Assembly: GCA_947493705.1 (NCBI GenBank)
Contig: CANLSH010000007.1
Location: 1 to 43,302 of the forward strand
DNA length: 43,302 bases
Direction: 5' to 3'
DNA from: an uncultured Arachnia sp.
Lineage (GTDB): Bacteria > Actinomycetota > Actinomycetes > Propionibacteriales > Propionibacteriaceae
Made by a program: the position numbers and the translations under genes. The notes under the pieces were generated by a model. That model was given only the letters and a program-made list of their open reading frames with translations, did no database searches and was not told where the DNA came from. Position 1 is the stretch's first letter, and every line of letters begins with the position of its first letter. Positions 17,792 through 27,616 of the stretch are shown one piece after another.

Positions 17792-18156
17792 TGGAGGTGG
17801 CGGGAATTGAACCCGCGTCCTCAAGAGGCGAACCAGATCTTCTCCGGGCGCAGCCGACTAATCGTTCTGCTTGGCTCCTGCACTCACGTCGGCATGTCGC
17901 AGACGAGCCCAGTCCCAGTAAAGTCCCGCATGATCCCTGGAACACAGATCATGCAGCAAGCCTTCTGAATTAGGCCAGGAACTGAACGGAAGGCACGTTC
18001 AGACTGACCCTTCGATCACTGATCAGGCAGCGAGAGCGAAGTTAGTGCGGTTGTTGTTGGCACTTATTGTTTTCCACGCGTCGTTTACGAGATAAGCGTG
18101 GGTCCTCGGCCCGCTTCTTCTGGAACTACCGTCCCAAGTCGAAACCAGTCACCCCC
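17792..18156 (-). ncRNA. ssrA: Transfer-messenger RNA
   Basis: This RNA rescues stalled ribosomes together with SmpB. The 5' end GGGGGTGACTGGTTTCGACTT pairs with the 3' acceptor CACCTCC, with one G-U pair. The T arm is GCGGG, TTCAATT, CCCGC. The mature RNA would be about 365 bases before CCA addition; the genome has CCC, not CCA, after the discriminator, so CCA must be added. The tag reading frame lies at 18023-18061. It is followed by a strong terminator, and smpB lies upstream with one gene between. Confidence 0.96.
18023..18061 (-). other. tmRNA proteolysis-tag reading frame
   Basis: Twelve codons and TGA encode ANNNRTNFALAA. The ALAA end is the usual degradation signal read by ClpXP-type proteases. 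The first codon, GCC, is the likely resume codon, preceded by AATAAGT. Confidence 0.88.
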
Positions 18157-18210
18157 TGTTGAGTTGTACGTACCCCACCTTACCAGCCCGTCAGCCGGTT
18201 CATGACATCT

Positions 18211-18807
18211 TCACCGGTGGATCTGACGGTCCTCGCGCGGTGGCTTGAACGGCATCAGCTTCTCGATGCCCACCGTGCTGTTCTGTCCCTGGAAGGCACG
18301 AATGGCGAGGATCGTGGTGGTGAGCAACCAACCAATGACCCCGAAGAAAAACAGGGTTTCGCCCACGTTCAACAGAGCCATCGTGGTACCCAGAACGAGG
18401 GCGACAGAGATGGCAGTCAACTGGAAACTCAGCGCACGTCCAGCTTCAAGCCACAGGCGTGATCCGGGACGGGCCAGCGCCTTGACAATCACTGGGCCCA
18501 GGAAGAACGGAAAAATGTAGCCACTCAGATGCGTGAATCCCGCGCCGACGTTCTGGACACCCTCTACTGCATGAGGCCGCGCCATCGGTGCTACTGCTCG
18601 CTGATGCGAGGAATCGATCACCCTCGCTATCCCCCGCAGGGATGCATTCAACTCCACCCGGGTGGATGCCGTCAGTGCCGTTGCAACGCGGTCTTCAAAA
18701 TTCTCGCTGTCGATGACGCCGGAGGCATAGGCATGTTGCAGATAGTCGACGGCGCGATCACGCTGCACCTCGGTGACGTGGTTGGTGGGCATGGGGTGGG
18801 AACTCAT
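18211..18807 (-). CDS. DUF1707 and DUF4870-like membrane protein
   Basis: This is a 198-residue protein. The N-terminal DUF1707 domain (about residues 10-65) has the usual VQRDRAVDYLQHAYASGVID and ENFEDRVATALTA pattern. The C-terminal half has three hydrophobic segments around FPFFLGPVIVKAL, FQLTAISVALVLG and LFFFGVIGWLLTTTILAI, typical of DUF4870-like proteins. The function is unknown; the protein probably sits in the membrane with DUF1707 in the cytoplasm. It lies between smpB and ssrA, but nothing links it to ribosome rescue. No good ribosome site is seen. Confidence 0.8.
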   Translation of the reverse strand: MSSHPMPTNHVTEVQRDRAVDYLQHAYASGVIDSENFEDRVATALTASTRVELNASLRGIARVIDSSHQRAVAPMARPHAVEGVQNVGAGFTHLSGYIFPFFLGPVIVKALARPGSRLWLEAGRALSFQLTAISVALVLGTTMALLNVGETLFFFGVIGWLLTTTILAIRAFQGQNSTVGIEKLMPFKPPREDRQIHR

Positions 18808-18906
18808 GGATCCATTGTGCCGTCACTGCTCAACACCGACCATTGGGGGTTCCCCTGATTCTCCCCCTGACCTCGCTACGACTCTGGTCCGGAAGAAGCG
18901 CGAAAC

Positions 18907-19386
18907 TCAGCGGCGGCGGTGCTTGTTGCGTGTGGCGAGCGCCCTCTGCGCCTCACGGTTGGCATCACGCTCAGCGATGCTGCGTCGTTTGTCCCAGTCC
19001 TTCTTGCCCGTGGCGACGGCGATCTCCACCTTGGCGTAGCCGTCAGAGAAATAGAGGGACAGCGGCACCAACGTCCTGTTGGAGCCCGTCAAGGACTTCT
19101 CAATGTTGGCGATCTCGCGGCGATTGAGCAGGAGCTTTCGGGTCCGCTTGGCGGCGTGGTTGAACATGGTGCCGAACTTGTATTCTGGGATGTTGGCGTT
19201 GCGCAGCCAGACTTCACCATCGTCAAGGGTGGCGAAAGCTTCCGACAGGGTCGCGCGTCCCGCTCGAAGGCTCTTCACCTCCGTGCCGGAGAGCACCATG
19301 CCCGCCTCGTAGGTATCACCGATATGAAAGTCGTGTCGCGCTTTCCGATTCTGTGCGACGAGCTTGCGTCCGGACTCTCTGGGCAT
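18907..19386 (-). CDS. smpB: SsrA-binding protein SmpB
   Basis: This 159-residue RNA-binding protein delivers tmRNA to stalled ribosomes. Typical motifs are [21 protein letters not shown], here near residues 9-29, [12 protein letters not shown], and NIPEYKFG. The basic tail with [14 protein letters not shown] and KHRRR enters the mRNA channel in known structures. It lies 520 bases downstream of the M23 gene start region and two genes before ssrA, the common arrangement in Gram-positives. Confidence 0.96.
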   Translation of the reverse strand: MPRESGRKLVAQNRKARHDFHIGDTYEAGMVLSGTEVKSLRAGRATLSEAFATLDDGEVWLRNANIPEYKFGTMFNHAAKRTRKLLLNRREIANIEKSLTGSNRTLVPLSLYFSDGYAKVEIAVATGKKDWDKRRSIAERDANREAQRALATRNKHRRR

Positions 19387-19411
19387 CAGGCAATGATGCC
19401 ATGCATCCCGA

Positions 19412-20872
19412 TCAGCGGAACCATTGGCTCATGGGGTTGACCATGTTCCCGTTCTCCCACACCATCAGGTGAAGGTGGCAGCCGGTGGAGTACCCGGTCC
19501 TGCCGACGTAGCCGATGACCTGTCCCCTGGACACTTGCTGTCCGAGACGCACGGTGTATCGCGTGGCGTGGTTATAGCCGGTGGTGACGTATTTGCCGTT
19601 CACCTTGCCGTGATCAATCATGAGCCTGTTGCCGTAGCCCGCGTTGTAGTAGCGCTCGGAAACTCTGCCATCAGCAGCCGCAGTGAGGGGTGCGCCGCAC
19701 GCAGCGGCGAAGTCCGTGCCGTCATGCAGTTTGCGGTAGCCCAACACCGGGTGGAGGCGCATTCCATATGAAGAGCTCAACCTGCCATTGACTGGTCGTT
19801 GGAAGACGGACGAGCCGGATATCGCCGATCCACTCTGCGTCTGGGGCTTCGCCGCTGGAGGCTGTGGCTTGCCGACTGGGGCCCTCTTTGTGCCGGCTGA
19901 GGTCTTTTTGGCCGCATCCGCAGCCGCGCGGGCTTCTGCCGCCCTCTGCGCAGCCGCGTCTTCCGCCTTCCTGGCCGCTGTGGCTTCTGCAGCCTTCCGC
20001 GCGGCGGCTTCGTCGGCTGCCTTCTGGGCTGCGACCCGAGCCGCGATCCTCCGGTCCACCTCCGCAGACTCCGCCTCAAGTTGAGCCTGCCGGTTCTGCT
20101 CCAGCTCCAGTTGCCGCGTTGCTTCGTCAGCAGCGGCATCATGGGCCTGTACCTTCTGTGCTACGTCGTCGCGCAAGATGTCTGCTCTGGCTTCCTTCGC
20201 CAGTGAATCCGCAAGCTGCAACGCCGCCGCCTCCCGGGCGGCCACGGCGACACTGCGCGCCTCATCGGCCTTGACCTTGGCGGCATCCAGCGCAATCTGC
20301 CGCTGCATCAGCTCATCAAGCTCCATGGCGCTCGAGTCAAAAAGGGTGGTGGACAGTTGCGCGCGTTGGTTGAGTTCCGCCGCGGTGACGTCGGTGACCA
20401 ATAGGGCAAGGTTGAGCAACGGTCCATTCTGTTGCGTGATGACAACGATTTCTTCGCTGGCCCTCGCCTCCACCCAGTCGAACGCGGCCTGCGCCGCCGC
20501 AACGTCTGCCTCGGCCTGTTCCAGAGCAAATTCCGCGGCGGCCAGTTCCTCTGCACGCTGCGCATCCAGCGACTCCGCCTCAAGGCGAGCGGCCTCGGCG
20601 GCTTCCAGAGCAGCCTCCGCTGCGCCCAACTCATCCAGGGCCGCGTCGAGGGCCGCATTGGCAGCGGTGAGCTCTCCGGACGCGTGGTTGAGAGCATCGG
20701 CCTGCTCTGTGATGCGGGAGTTCAGCTCCGAGCGTTGGTCATCCAGTTCATCGGCCCGCACGGGCTCCGCCGATGACAACAGGACGGCGACACCCACCGC
20801 CGATGCGGCAATGCCTCGCAGGATTCGCGACATCATTTTGCTCTCGAAACTTGGGGGAAGTTTCTGGTTCAC
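19412..20872 (-). CDS. Secreted M23 peptidase with coiled coil (EnvC-like)
   Basis: This is a 486-residue cell-wall hydrolase or hydrolase activator. A signal peptide ends near AEPVRA. A long Ala/Glu-rich coiled coil occupies about residues 35-320, then a proline-rich linker. The M23 domain has the zinc ligands His383 and Asp387 (LHDGTD) and the HLH motif (466-468), so it looks catalytically competent, unlike EnvC of E. coli. The GTG at 20872 is chosen because AAGGAG lies six bases upstream; the ATG at 20890 has no such site. It directly follows ftsX, which suggests that FtsEX controls it during division. Confidence 0.9.
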   Translation of the reverse strand: MNQKLPPSFESKMMSRILRGIAASAVGVAVLLSSAEPVRADELDDQRSELNSRITEQADALNHASGELTAANAALDAALDELGAAEAALEAAEAARLEAESLDAQRAEELAAAEFALEQAEADVAAAQAAFDWVEARASEEIVVITQQNGPLLNLALLVTDVTAAELNQRAQLSTTLFDSSAMELDELMQRQIALDAAKVKADEARSVAVAAREAAALQLADSLAKEARADILRDDVAQKVQAHDAAADEATRQLELEQNRQAQLEAESAEVDRRIAARVAAQKAADEAAARKAAEATAARKAEDAAAQRAAEARAAADAAKKTSAGTKRAPVGKPQPPAAKPQTQSGSAISGSSVFQRPVNGRLSSSYGMRLHPVLGYRKLHDGTDFAAACGAPLTAAADGRVSERYYNAGYGNRLMIDHGKVNGKYVTTGYNHATRYTVRLGQQVSRGQVIGYVGRTGYSTGCHLHLMVWENGNMVNPMSQWFR

Positions 20873-20896
20873 CTGAATCTCCTTGAGCATCTCTTC

Positions 20897-21799
20897 TCAG
20901 ATGCGTAGGTACTTTCTGGTTGCCAGCAGCGTTGGGACGATCGCCAGTGCTAGTCCCACCGCTGACATCGCAAGGATTGCACCTGCGACGTGGGACCAGT
21001 CAATCCAGGGTAAAGTACGGATTGAGGTCTTGGCGTTGCGTTCAATGAGGAACAGGTACCCGGTAGCCACGCTCACACTGGAGACAATCACCCCGATCAG
21101 GCCTGCGACAAGGCTTTCGAGCAGAAACGGAAGCAAGATGTAGAGGTTGGAAGCGCCCACAAGGCGCATGATGCCAATCTCTCTCCTCCGGGTGAAGGCA
21201 GCCATCCGGATTGTGTTCGCAATCTGGAGCCCAGCTGCCAGCAACAGGAGAACACTCATCCCGATGGTGGCCCATTGGAGACCGTTCAACCACTTGAAGA
21301 GCGGTTCGAACACTGACTGAAGGTCCTGAACATTCTGAACACCCTGAAGACCCTCGGCCTCACTCACCACCCCTTGGTAGTTCTCCGGATTCACCAGCTT
21401 GATGCGAAACGAGTCCTGCATCTGGTCCGCCGTACGCGTGCCGACGATGGGCGATTCCTTGAAGACGCGTCGAAACTCCTCGTAGGCCGCGTCCTTGGAT
21501 TCGTAGAACACCTCCTGCACCTCCGGATTCGCCTCCAGTGCAGCTCGTATGGTTTCGCGCTGCGCATCGGTTGTTCCCTTGCCCTCCTCGCACATGCCGC
21601 CCGTGGTGGTTTCGATGCACAAGAAGACGGAGATCTCAATCTTGTCGTACCATCGCCCCTTGACAAGGTCCACCTCCATCGACGTCAGAAGACCCAACCC
21701 GAAGAGCGACAGGGACACCCCCATCGTGACGATGACGGCAACGGTCATGGCGAGATTGCGCCGCAGCCCTGACCAGGTTTCGCGTAGCGTGTGCCTCAT
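20897..21799 (-). CDS. ftsX: Cell division protein FtsX
   Basis: This 300-residue membrane subunit of FtsEX transmits ATPase-driven changes to peptidoglycan hydrolases outside the cell. TM1 lies near 18-40. A large extracytoplasmic loop (about 45-195) contains [12 protein letters not shown] with two cysteines that may form a disulphide. Three C-terminal helices follow, with [13 protein letters not shown] between. The ATG overlaps the ftsE stop in ATGA. Confidence 0.95.
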   Translation of the reverse strand: MRHTLRETWSGLRRNLAMTVAVIVTMGVSLSLFGLGLLTSMEVDLVKGRWYDKIEISVFLCIETTTGGMCEEGKGTTDAQRETIRAALEANPEVQEVFYESKDAAYEEFRRVFKESPIVGTRTADQMQDSFRIKLVNPENYQGVVSEAEGLQGVQNVQDLQSVFEPLFKWLNGLQWATIGMSVLLLLAAGLQIANTIRMAAFTRRREIGIMRLVGASNLYILLPFLLESLVAGLIGVIVSSVSVATGYLFLIERNAKTSIRTLPWIDWSHVAGAILAMSAVGLALAIVPTLLATRKYLRI

Positions 21800-22479
21800 G
21801 CGCCGTAGACCCCCTTGGGCTGGTCTCGAACGAGTTCTCCCTCACGAAGCTCCAGCACGCGTCGCCGCATCTGATCGACGATGGTTGAGTCATGGGTGGC
21901 CATGATGACGGTTGTGTTCGTTCGATTGATGCGATCCAGCAGCTTCATGATGCCGACGGAAGTTTCCGGATCGAGATTTCCCGTGGGTTCGTCTGCGATG
22001 AGGATGTGCGGACGATTGACGAAGGCACGCGCGATGGCAACGCGCTGCTGCTCACCGCCGGAGAGTTCCTCGTTGAGACGCCCACCCTTGCCGGTCAGGC
22101 CCACCATTTCCAGGGTCTCGGGGACTATCTGGCGGATCTCCTTGGTCGGCTTGCCTATCACCTGGAGCGCGAACGCCACATTTTCGTAGACGGTCTTGCC
22201 CGGAAGTAGCCGGAAGTCTTGGAACACGGTGCCAATCTGTCGACGAAGTGCTGGAACCTTCCACTGATTGAGGGTGCCCAGATTCTTCCCCGCCACGTAC
22301 AGCGTGCCCTTGGTGGGACGGTACTCACGAAGAACCAGCCGCAGGAAAGTGGATTTTCCGGAGCCCGACTGGCCGACGATGAAGACAAACTCGCCGCGGT
22401 CTATTTCCACGTTGATGTTGCGAAGCGCGGGTCGGGACTGGCCCGGATAGAACTTCGTGACACCTTCGAACATGATCAC
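21796..22479 (-). CDS. ftsE: Cell division ATP-binding protein FtsE
   Basis: This is a 227-residue ABC ATPase, the cytoplasmic partner of FtsX. Walker A is GQSGSGKST (36-44), the signature is LSGGEQQR, and Walker B is [12 protein letters not shown]. The H-loop histidine is in [10 protein letters not shown] choose the GTG at 22479, giving [13 protein letters not shown], the classic FtsE start, with TTGGAG nine bases upstream. A TTG at 22494 would overlap that ribosome site. It lies downstream of prfB, 114 bases after its stop. Confidence 0.95.
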   Translation of the reverse strand: MIMFEGVTKFYPGQSRPALRNINVEIDRGEFVFIVGQSGSGKSTFLRLVLREYRPTKGTLYVAGKNLGTLNQWKVPALRRQIGTVFQDFRLLPGKTVYENVAFALQVIGKPTKEIRQIVPETLEMVGLTGKGGRLNEELSGGEQQRVAIARAFVNRPHILIADEPTGNLDPETSVGIMKLLDRINRTNTTVIMATHDSTIVDQMRRRVLELREGELVRDQPKGVYGA

Positions 22480-22608
22480 AGGGGTTGACTCCAAGTTGAT
22501 GGGGGCGGGCTTCCTGAGAAACTCTCAAACAACGGGTGAGTCTAGGCCATGGCTCGACGCTCTCAAGCAGTAAGACCTCTAAACCGTCCCACGTTCACGT
22601 ACGATCAC

Positions 22609-23727
22609 TCAGTTCTGATCGCTCATCTGACTCTGTTTGCGCCACCGAATACCTGCATCGATGAAGCCATCGATCTCGCCGTCGAACACTGCTTCGGGGT
22701 TGCCCACTTCGTGTTCGGTGCGCAAGTCCTTGACCATTTGGTAGGGATGCATCACGTAGGAACGCATCTGGGCGCCCCAGGAGCCGCTGCCGTCACTCTT
22801 GAGGGCATTCATCTCCTTCTCGCGCTCGATACGGGCGTGCTCGAGGAGTCGTGACTGCAGCACACGCAGCGCCGCGGCCTTGTTCTGGAGCTGGGACTTC
22901 TCGTTCTGGCAACTCACGACGATTCCGGTGGGCGCATGTGTGATGCGCACGGCAGAGTCAGTGGTGTTGACCGATTGCCCACCGGGGCCCGATGAGCGAT
23001 AGACATCCACCCGGATGTCGCCCTCGGGGATGTCGATGCTGTCTGCCTCTTCCGTCACTGGAAGGACTTCAACACCCGCGAACGAGGTTTGTCGACGTCC
23101 CTGATTGTCGAACGGAGAGATCCGTACCAGGCGATGCGTGCCCTGCTCCACTGACAGCGTGCCGTAGGCGAAGGGGGCCTTGATGGCGAAGGTGGCGGAC
23201 TTCAGCCCGGCTTCCTCCGCATAGGACGTGTCGTACACCTCCACGCCGTAGCTGTGCCGCTCGGCCCAGCGCATGTACATGCGCATCAACTTCTCCGCGA
23301 AGTCCGCAGCATCGACGCCACCCGCCTCGGCGCGGATGGTCAGGAGTGCATCGCGGGGGTCGTAGTCCCCGGAAAGGAGCGTGCGGACCTCCAAAGCTGC
23401 GATGTCCCTGCCCAATTTCTTCAATTCCCGCTCCACCTCAGCCCGGGTGTCGGCGTCGCCCTCTTCCTCGGCCATTTCCAACATCATTTCGGCATCGTCC
23501 AAACGACCCCGCAGCCCTTCGAGGCGGTCCACCTCCGACTGCTTGACCGATAGTGCGGACGTGACGCGTTGCGCGTTGTCCTGGTCGTCCCAGAGGTCAG
23601 GAGCTCCCACTTCCTCCGCGAGTTGAGCGATATCGTCGCGCAACTGGGGCATGTTGGCCACGGCCTCAATCGAGGCCAATGACTTGTCGAGGTCGTTCAG
23701 GGTCTGGGATAGATCTACGGTTGCCAC
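22609..23727 (-). CDS. prfB: Peptide chain release factor 2
   Basis: This 372-residue class I release factor recognises UGA and UAA stop codons. The anticodon-like tripeptide SPF is at 204-206 (RISPFDNQ), and the catalytic GGQ is at 249-251 in [10 protein letters not shown]. The C-terminal [14 protein letters not shown] is typical. The GTG at 23727 (ATVDLSQTL) is the likely start. The frame continues uninterrupted, so there is no programmed +1 frameshift of the E. coli type. It is divergent from the YqeY gene. Confidence 0.95.
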   Translation of the reverse strand: MATVDLSQTLNDLDKSLASIEAVANMPQLRDDIAQLAEEVGAPDLWDDQDNAQRVTSALSVKQSEVDRLEGLRGRLDDAEMMLEMAEEEGDADTRAEVERELKKLGRDIAALEVRTLLSGDYDPRDALLTIRAEAGGVDAADFAEKLMRMYMRWAERHSYGVEVYDTSYAEEAGLKSATFAIKAPFAYGTLSVEQGTHRLVRISPFDNQGRRQTSFAGVEVLPVTEEADSIDIPEGDIRVDVYRSSGPGGQSVNTTDSAVRITHAPTGIVVSCQNEKSQLQNKAAALRVLQSRLLEHARIEREKEMNALKSDGSGSWGAQMRSYVMHPYQMVKDLRTEHEVGNPEAVFDGEIDGFIDAGIRWRKQSQMSDQN

Positions 23728-23834
23728 AGTCGACCACTCTACCCCGATCCCCTCTTGCCGCTCGTCCGCACAGCCACCACCCCGCGCAGTGGAAGAATGG
23801 ACGTGAGACAACAACGACTGGGAGTCAAGCAATC

Positions 23835-24302
23835 ATGGGATCCACACAGCAGCAACTGAAGACTGATCTGGCGGAAGCACTGCGCGCCAAGGACGAGTTC
23901 GCCAAGAGCAACATCCGGATGCTGATGGCAGCCATCACCACTGAGCAGGTGGCGGGAGCCAGCCCCCGGGAACTGAGCGATGACGAAGAGCTGGAAGTGG
24001 TTGCCAGGGAACAGCGCAAGCGAAAGGACTCGGCAGCCACCTATGCCGATGCGGGCCGCCGTGATCTGGCTGAGAAGGAGGCTGCCGAGGCGGAGTACAT
24101 GGCGCGCTACCTTCCGGCGCCCCTCACCGGGGATGAGGTGGAAACCCTGGTGGCTGAAGAGGTCGCAGAGCTCCGCGCACAAGGTGAAACGCCGTCGATG
24201 AAACACATGGGCCCGCTTGTGAAGGCCGTCAACGCCCGGGCGGCCGGGCGCGCCGAGGGCAAAGTCGTCGCTGCTCTGGTGCGAAGCGCCCTCAACCCGT
24301 GA
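23835..24302 (+). CDS. GatB/YqeY domain protein
   Basis: This is a 155-residue cytoplasmic protein with the YqeY fold, similar to the C-terminal domain of the GatB amidotransferase subunit. It has KTDLAEALRAKDEFAKSNIR, QRKRKDSAATYADAGR, EAEYMARYLPAPLT and a late MGPLVKAVNARAAGRAEG, the usual family sequence. The function is not settled. The ATG at 23835 has GGGAG ten bases upstream. It is divergent from prfB with 107 bases between. Confidence 0.92.
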   Translation: MGSTQQQLKTDLAEALRAKDEFAKSNIRMLMAAITTEQVAGASPRELSDDEELEVVAREQRKRKDSAATYADAGRRDLAEKEAAEAEYMARYLPAPLTGDEVETLVAEEVAELRAQGETPSMKHMGPLVKAVNARAAGRAEGKVVAALVRSALNP

Positions 24303-24485
24303 CCTGAGCATGTGGTCCGCCCATTGCAAGATGACGATGCGGAACTGACGGGCGGCCTCAGCTCGCTCGGGGACGAAGCACCGATGCGTGAAGAAGCTGT
24401 TGTCAAGTGCAGCCCGACCGGTGGAGAGTTCGCGTGCCGTGGGCTGTCCTGTCACAATGGCACTTGCACCTCAGTGTGCTGATCC

Positions 24486-24562
24486 GGGCGCATGGCTCAG
24501 TTGGTTAGAGCACCTCCCTTACAAGGAGGGGGTCGGGGGTTCGAGTCCCTCTGCGCCCACCA
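24486..24562 (+). tRNA. tRNA-Val (UAC anticodon)
   Basis: A complete cloverleaf can be drawn. The acceptor is GGGCGCA with TGCGCCC, the D arm is GCTC with GAGC, and the anticodon stem is CCTCC with GGAGG around the loop CTTACAA, giving anticodon TAC. The T arm is GGGGG, TTCGAGT, CCCTC. The 3' ACCA is encoded. It is on the plus strand at the boundary between housekeeping genes and the glycan locus. Confidence 0.96.
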
Positions 24563-24626
24563 ATCAAAGGGTCGGGAACCGGTGCGATCACAGATGTTGG
24601 CTCCCGGTTCGGGGCGGCGTGTGCTG

Positions 24627-24711
24627 GATGTCCATATCCGGATGCCGTGACACATCTCATCCCGCCCGGCACGTCCTCGCCGAGAACAGCATTGATCAGT
24701 GGTTCCCTAAG
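24627..24711 (-). repeat. Dispersed repeat, copy C
   Basis: This 85-base segment matches 110-195 in the same orientation and 22-86 in the inverted one. It begins at the last bases of the dehydrogenase gene. Relative to the left-edge copy A one base is missing after GCGAGGAC, which breaks the reading frame. It looks like a decayed remnant of a gene 3' end. Confidence 0.6.
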
Positions 24712-25726
24712 CCACCCGTGGGACGGGGTGGGTTTGCGGTACGGCGGCGTCGGCATCAAGGTTGATTGGTGCATCGACGGCGAGTGCGTACAGTGATTCG
24801 ATCCACTGGGTGGCGCCACGAGTCAGCACTTCATCACTCCACCAGGCCGCATGGCCGGTCTGCACAATCCGTCCTTCGGTGAGCAGGTCGCCATCGCGTT
24901 CGATATCGACAACGGCGTCGTCAACGGCGTATCCACGAATGCGACCCGAGCGGATGGCGTCGGCAGCCGCGTTGGTGTCCACCACCGCCGCACGGCTGAC
25001 AACGACCATCGAGGCACCCAACGGCATCAGCTCCAACTCCTCGGCACGCAGTAGCGGTGGATCTGAATAATGCCGGGAACAAGCCACCACCACAATGTGC
25101 GAGGCGGCCAGCAGATCCTCCATCGGGAGGTAGGTGACACCCTCCTCCTTGTCCGGCCGGGGATCGCAGGCAACGATCGACATACCGAAGGCGGACGCCA
25201 ACTGGGCAACCCGTTGACCGACGCGACCGTAACCGATGATTCCCATGGTCTTGCCCGCCAGTTCGAAGCCACGCAGTGAGGTGCCAACCGGGACGAGCCC
25301 TCGCGATCGATCGTGAGCGAGATGAACTCGCCGCGACAGCGAGAGCAGCATCGCCATGGCGTGCTCCGCCACCGAAACGGTGCTGTACTCGGGCAACATC
25401 GCCAATTGCACATCGTGCTCGCGGAACGCCGCAAGATCGTACAAATCAGTGCCTGTGGCGTGCAATCCAACCGCCCGCAGGCGCGGCAGTTGAGAGAGCA
25501 ACTTGTGATCCATTGGCGGGGTGACCTTGGGTGTCAAGCCGACAATGTCCGAGGAGCCGAGCACATCTATTGCCTCATCGCGCGTGAGCGCGGGCAGATC
25601 CCCCCGTGCCACGAACATCACCTCTGCAACCGATTCCAAGTTCGCCAGCGCCACGGGGTCCACCCCCGGCCTGCCCTGAACCGACACAATAGTGATGTGG
25701 GGCTTCGTCCGAGGATTATCCATCAT
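24707..25726 (-). CDS. D-2-hydroxyacid dehydrogenase family protein
   Basis: This is a 339-residue NAD(P)-dependent oxidoreductase. The Rossmann motif is GYGRVG (165-170), with Asp188 as the residue expected to select NAD. The catalytic Arg245 (SRAAVVD) and His292 (TGHAAWW) are present, and the usual Glu position holds Asp274, with Glu276 close by. Its substrate is unknown; it could supply or recycle a 2-keto acid for the glycan. The ATG at 25726 follows GTGGG; a second ATG is adjacent. It is the last gene of the left arm. A remnant of the same 5' end lies after the upstream GT-C copy. Confidence 0.8.
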   Translation of the reverse strand: MMDNPRTKPHITIVSVQGRPGVDPVALANLESVAEVMFVARGDLPALTRDEAIDVLGSSDIVGLTPKVTPPMDHKLLSQLPRLRAVGLHATGTDLYDLAAFREHDVQLAMLPEYSTVSVAEHAMAMLLSLSRRVHLAHDRSRGLVPVGTSLRGFELAGKTMGIIGYGRVGQRVAQLASAFGMSIVACDPRPDKEEGVTYLPMEDLLAASHIVVVACSRHYSDPPLLRAEELELMPLGASMVVVSRAAVVDTNAAADAIRSGRIRGYAVDDAVVDIERDGDLLTEGRIVQTGHAAWWSDEVLTRGATQWIESLYALAVDAPINLDADAAVPQTHPVPRVA

Positions 25727-25805
25727 CCCACTACAATAATCGGCTCGACGTACTTTTCGCGAAGGCGAGGGGGTGTCGTCGAAAGAGTTGCAGAACCGGA
25801 CGTTG

Positions 25806-27404
25806 TCACCGCTCGAGTCGCTCCAGCAGCGGAGGGCTACCCGGCGGTAACTCCCCCGCCTCGCCCTCCTCGCCGGGCCACACGACAACGGCGCCCGCTC
25901 CAACGTCTGCAAGCTGCGCTTTCGTTTCCGACGGAGGGGCGCTTGGATCAATCAGGCCGGCGTAGGGAACATCGACGAGGAAGGCCAGCAGCTGGCTGCG
26001 ATGCCAGTCCGAGGCCCCTGCGATCGAGCCCGACAGCGCTTCGCCCTGGCGGATCTGATCGGCGAACAGCCATACTTCGCGATCGGTGTTCCAGAGCGTG
26101 AAAGGGATCGGAGCCAGACAAGCGGCGATCAGGGCCAGCCACAGCGCCGCGGCGCCATGTGCCACCCAGAACCAGCCTGTGCTGCGCGCAATTCGGGGTT
26201 GCAACCAGCGGGCGATTGCGTCGAGCCCAAGGGCAGCGGCTGGCAGTAGTGCCAACATCGGAAACCACAGATAGCGCTCGATGACGATCAGGAGCGTCAT
26301 CCCTGCGGCAAACCCGGCGCCCGCCAACAATGAACCGAGGGCTGCCGTGCGCCTTCGAGGAGGCGATCGCAGGGCAGCCACCATCCCCACCATCGCCAGA
26401 ACCGCCACTGGTGTCCAACGTCGTAGCAGTGATCCTGCAGCCACTTGTGCCTGGGCAAGAGTGTTTTCGAAGCGACCTTCATTGGAGGTTGATGGGACCG
26501 CCTCCCCCTCCGGGAGGTCCTTGAAAACTGTCAGGTCTGCAGGGCGCTCCCATGGTGTGATGGCACCCTCGGGTAGGGAGTACAAACGCGGATAGCCCAT
26601 CGGGTTTCCCCAGGACCCGGGGGCCACCAATCTGGCGTTGAACCCTCTAGCGGCCGAGATGGCAACCTGCCCGGTCTCGGCGCTGACGACGGCGACCCAG
26701 GGTCCGGCTGTGACTGCCAGAGCGACAACGGCGCCAGCAATCATCCGCAAGGTTCCCCGGGCGGAGCCGCGTTCGCTGATCAGCTTCAGAACGAGCACCA
26801 TCGCCAACAGGGCACCGACGTAGGGAAGGGCCACAGCCTTGGACAGGTACGCAAGGCCACCAAGGAAGCCGACGAGCAGACCCGCAGGAATGCTTGCGCC
26901 CGCCAACGCCAGGCTGAGACACCCGAGGATGAGCGGCATGAACAGCACATCCGGATACAGGCCACGGACGGCCGCGCTCAACAGCAACGCTCCCGCTGTC
27001 GTAGCGAGTCCGGAAGCCATCGAACTTGCCCCGGCCCGCAAGCACAGCCGCCGAAGGATCGGAATCGTCGCCAGGGCGGCCAGTAGGTGCACGAGCCGCA
27101 ACGCCAAGAACTCCTGCAACCCCAGGGCGACGAACGGTGCGGCCAACGCGGGGTACAGCGGGCTCCAGTAGGCCAACACTGCATCGTCGAAGTCCCCCTG
27201 CGCCATCCGGCGCGCCATCAAGGCATAGACGACACCGTCGGGATTGCCGTACCAACGCAAACCCCAGGTCAGCACCAGCCAGCCGGCGACGAAGACCAGG
27301 TAGGGCAGATAGGTCAATAGGGTTGGCACCCAAGGAAGTCGTCGCGGCGAAGCACTCGCCACTGATGCCGGGCCGCCACGTGTCGTGGAGACAGAGGTAA
27401 TCAT
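25806..27404 (-). CDS. GT-C membrane glycosyltransferase, copy A
   Basis: This is a 532-residue polytopic protein with about ten helices. It resembles the GT39/ArnT-type glycosyltransferases that use polyprenyl-phosphate sugars outside the membrane. The first loop carries GNPDGVVYALMARRMAQGD, where the Asp after Pro is the expected catalytic position. A large C-terminal extracytoplasmic part (about 430-532) has SGSIAGASDWHRSQLLAF. It is closely similar to copy B, by eye about three quarters identical. Substrate unknown. It is 80 bases upstream of the dehydrogenase. Confidence 0.85.
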   Translation of the reverse strand: MITSVSTTRGGPASVASASPRRLPWVPTLLTYLPYLVFVAGWLVLTWGLRWYGNPDGVVYALMARRMAQGDFDDAVLAYWSPLYPALAAPFVALGLQEFLALRLVHLLAALATIPILRRLCLRAGASSMASGLATTAGALLLSAAVRGLYPDVLFMPLILGCLSLALAGASIPAGLLVGFLGGLAYLSKAVALPYVGALLAMVLVLKLISERGSARGTLRMIAGAVVALAVTAGPWVAVVSAETGQVAISAARGFNARLVAPGSWGNPMGYPRLYSLPEGAITPWERPADLTVFKDLPEGEAVPSTSNEGRFENTLAQAQVAAGSLLRRWTPVAVLAMVGMVAALRSPPRRRTAALGSLLAGAGFAAGMTLLIVIERYLWFPMLALLPAAALGLDAIARWLQPRIARSTGWFWVAHGAAALWLALIAACLAPIPFTLWNTDREVWLFADQIRQGEALSGSIAGASDWHRSQLLAFLVDVPYAGLIDPSAPPSETKAQLADVGAGAVVVWPGEEGEAGELPPGSPPLLERLER

Positions 27405-27494
27405 CGGCTGGCGCGTGGGAGGAGAATGATGCTCAGGCCCGAGTAGTTCGTCGAGCGCCTGGGGCTGCGGCAGGTTGAATGGTCAAAGGTGAAG

Positions 27495-27616
27495 TTCATC
27501 ATCGTGACGTGGGGCTTCGTCGGGGGGAACCGGTCATGCCTCGACAATAAGCGCCTCGATACCCTTTTCACGAAGGTGATGGGGTGCTGCAGAACGGATT
27601 CTCGACCGGAACGGCG
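27495..27616 (-). pseudogene. Remnant of a duplicated dehydrogenase 5' end
   Basis: After the stop of GT-C copy B the sequence resembles the stretch after copy A, including CACCTTCGTGAAAAGGGTATCGAGG and a start-like ATGACC. It then shows ACGAAGCCCCAC, which in the intact gene encodes TKPH. Homology ends soon after. It is about 45 bases of dehydrogenase sequence, out of frame. This suggests that a GT-C plus dehydrogenase unit was duplicated and one dehydrogenase was deleted. The remaining bases to 27405 show no gene. Confidence 0.65.

Noticed and set aside
22609..23727. Programmed frameshift in prfB
   Set aside because: The frame is continuous from the GTG start to the stop with no internal UGA, as in other Actinobacteria.
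23739..24455. Minus-strand frame of 238 residues over the YqeY gene
   Set aside because: Most of it is antisense to a clear gene. Only the first 50 residues, outside that gene, look protein-like, with no ribosome site or known family.
24574..24610. Possible terminator after the tRNA
   Set aside because: A 7-bp stem (GAACCGG with CCGGTTC) exists, but its loop is over 20 bases and no T run follows.
24486..24706. tRNA-Val as an attachment site for an integrated island
   Set aside because: No repeat of the tRNA 3' end was found elsewhere in the window, and there is no integrase, transposase or phage gene.
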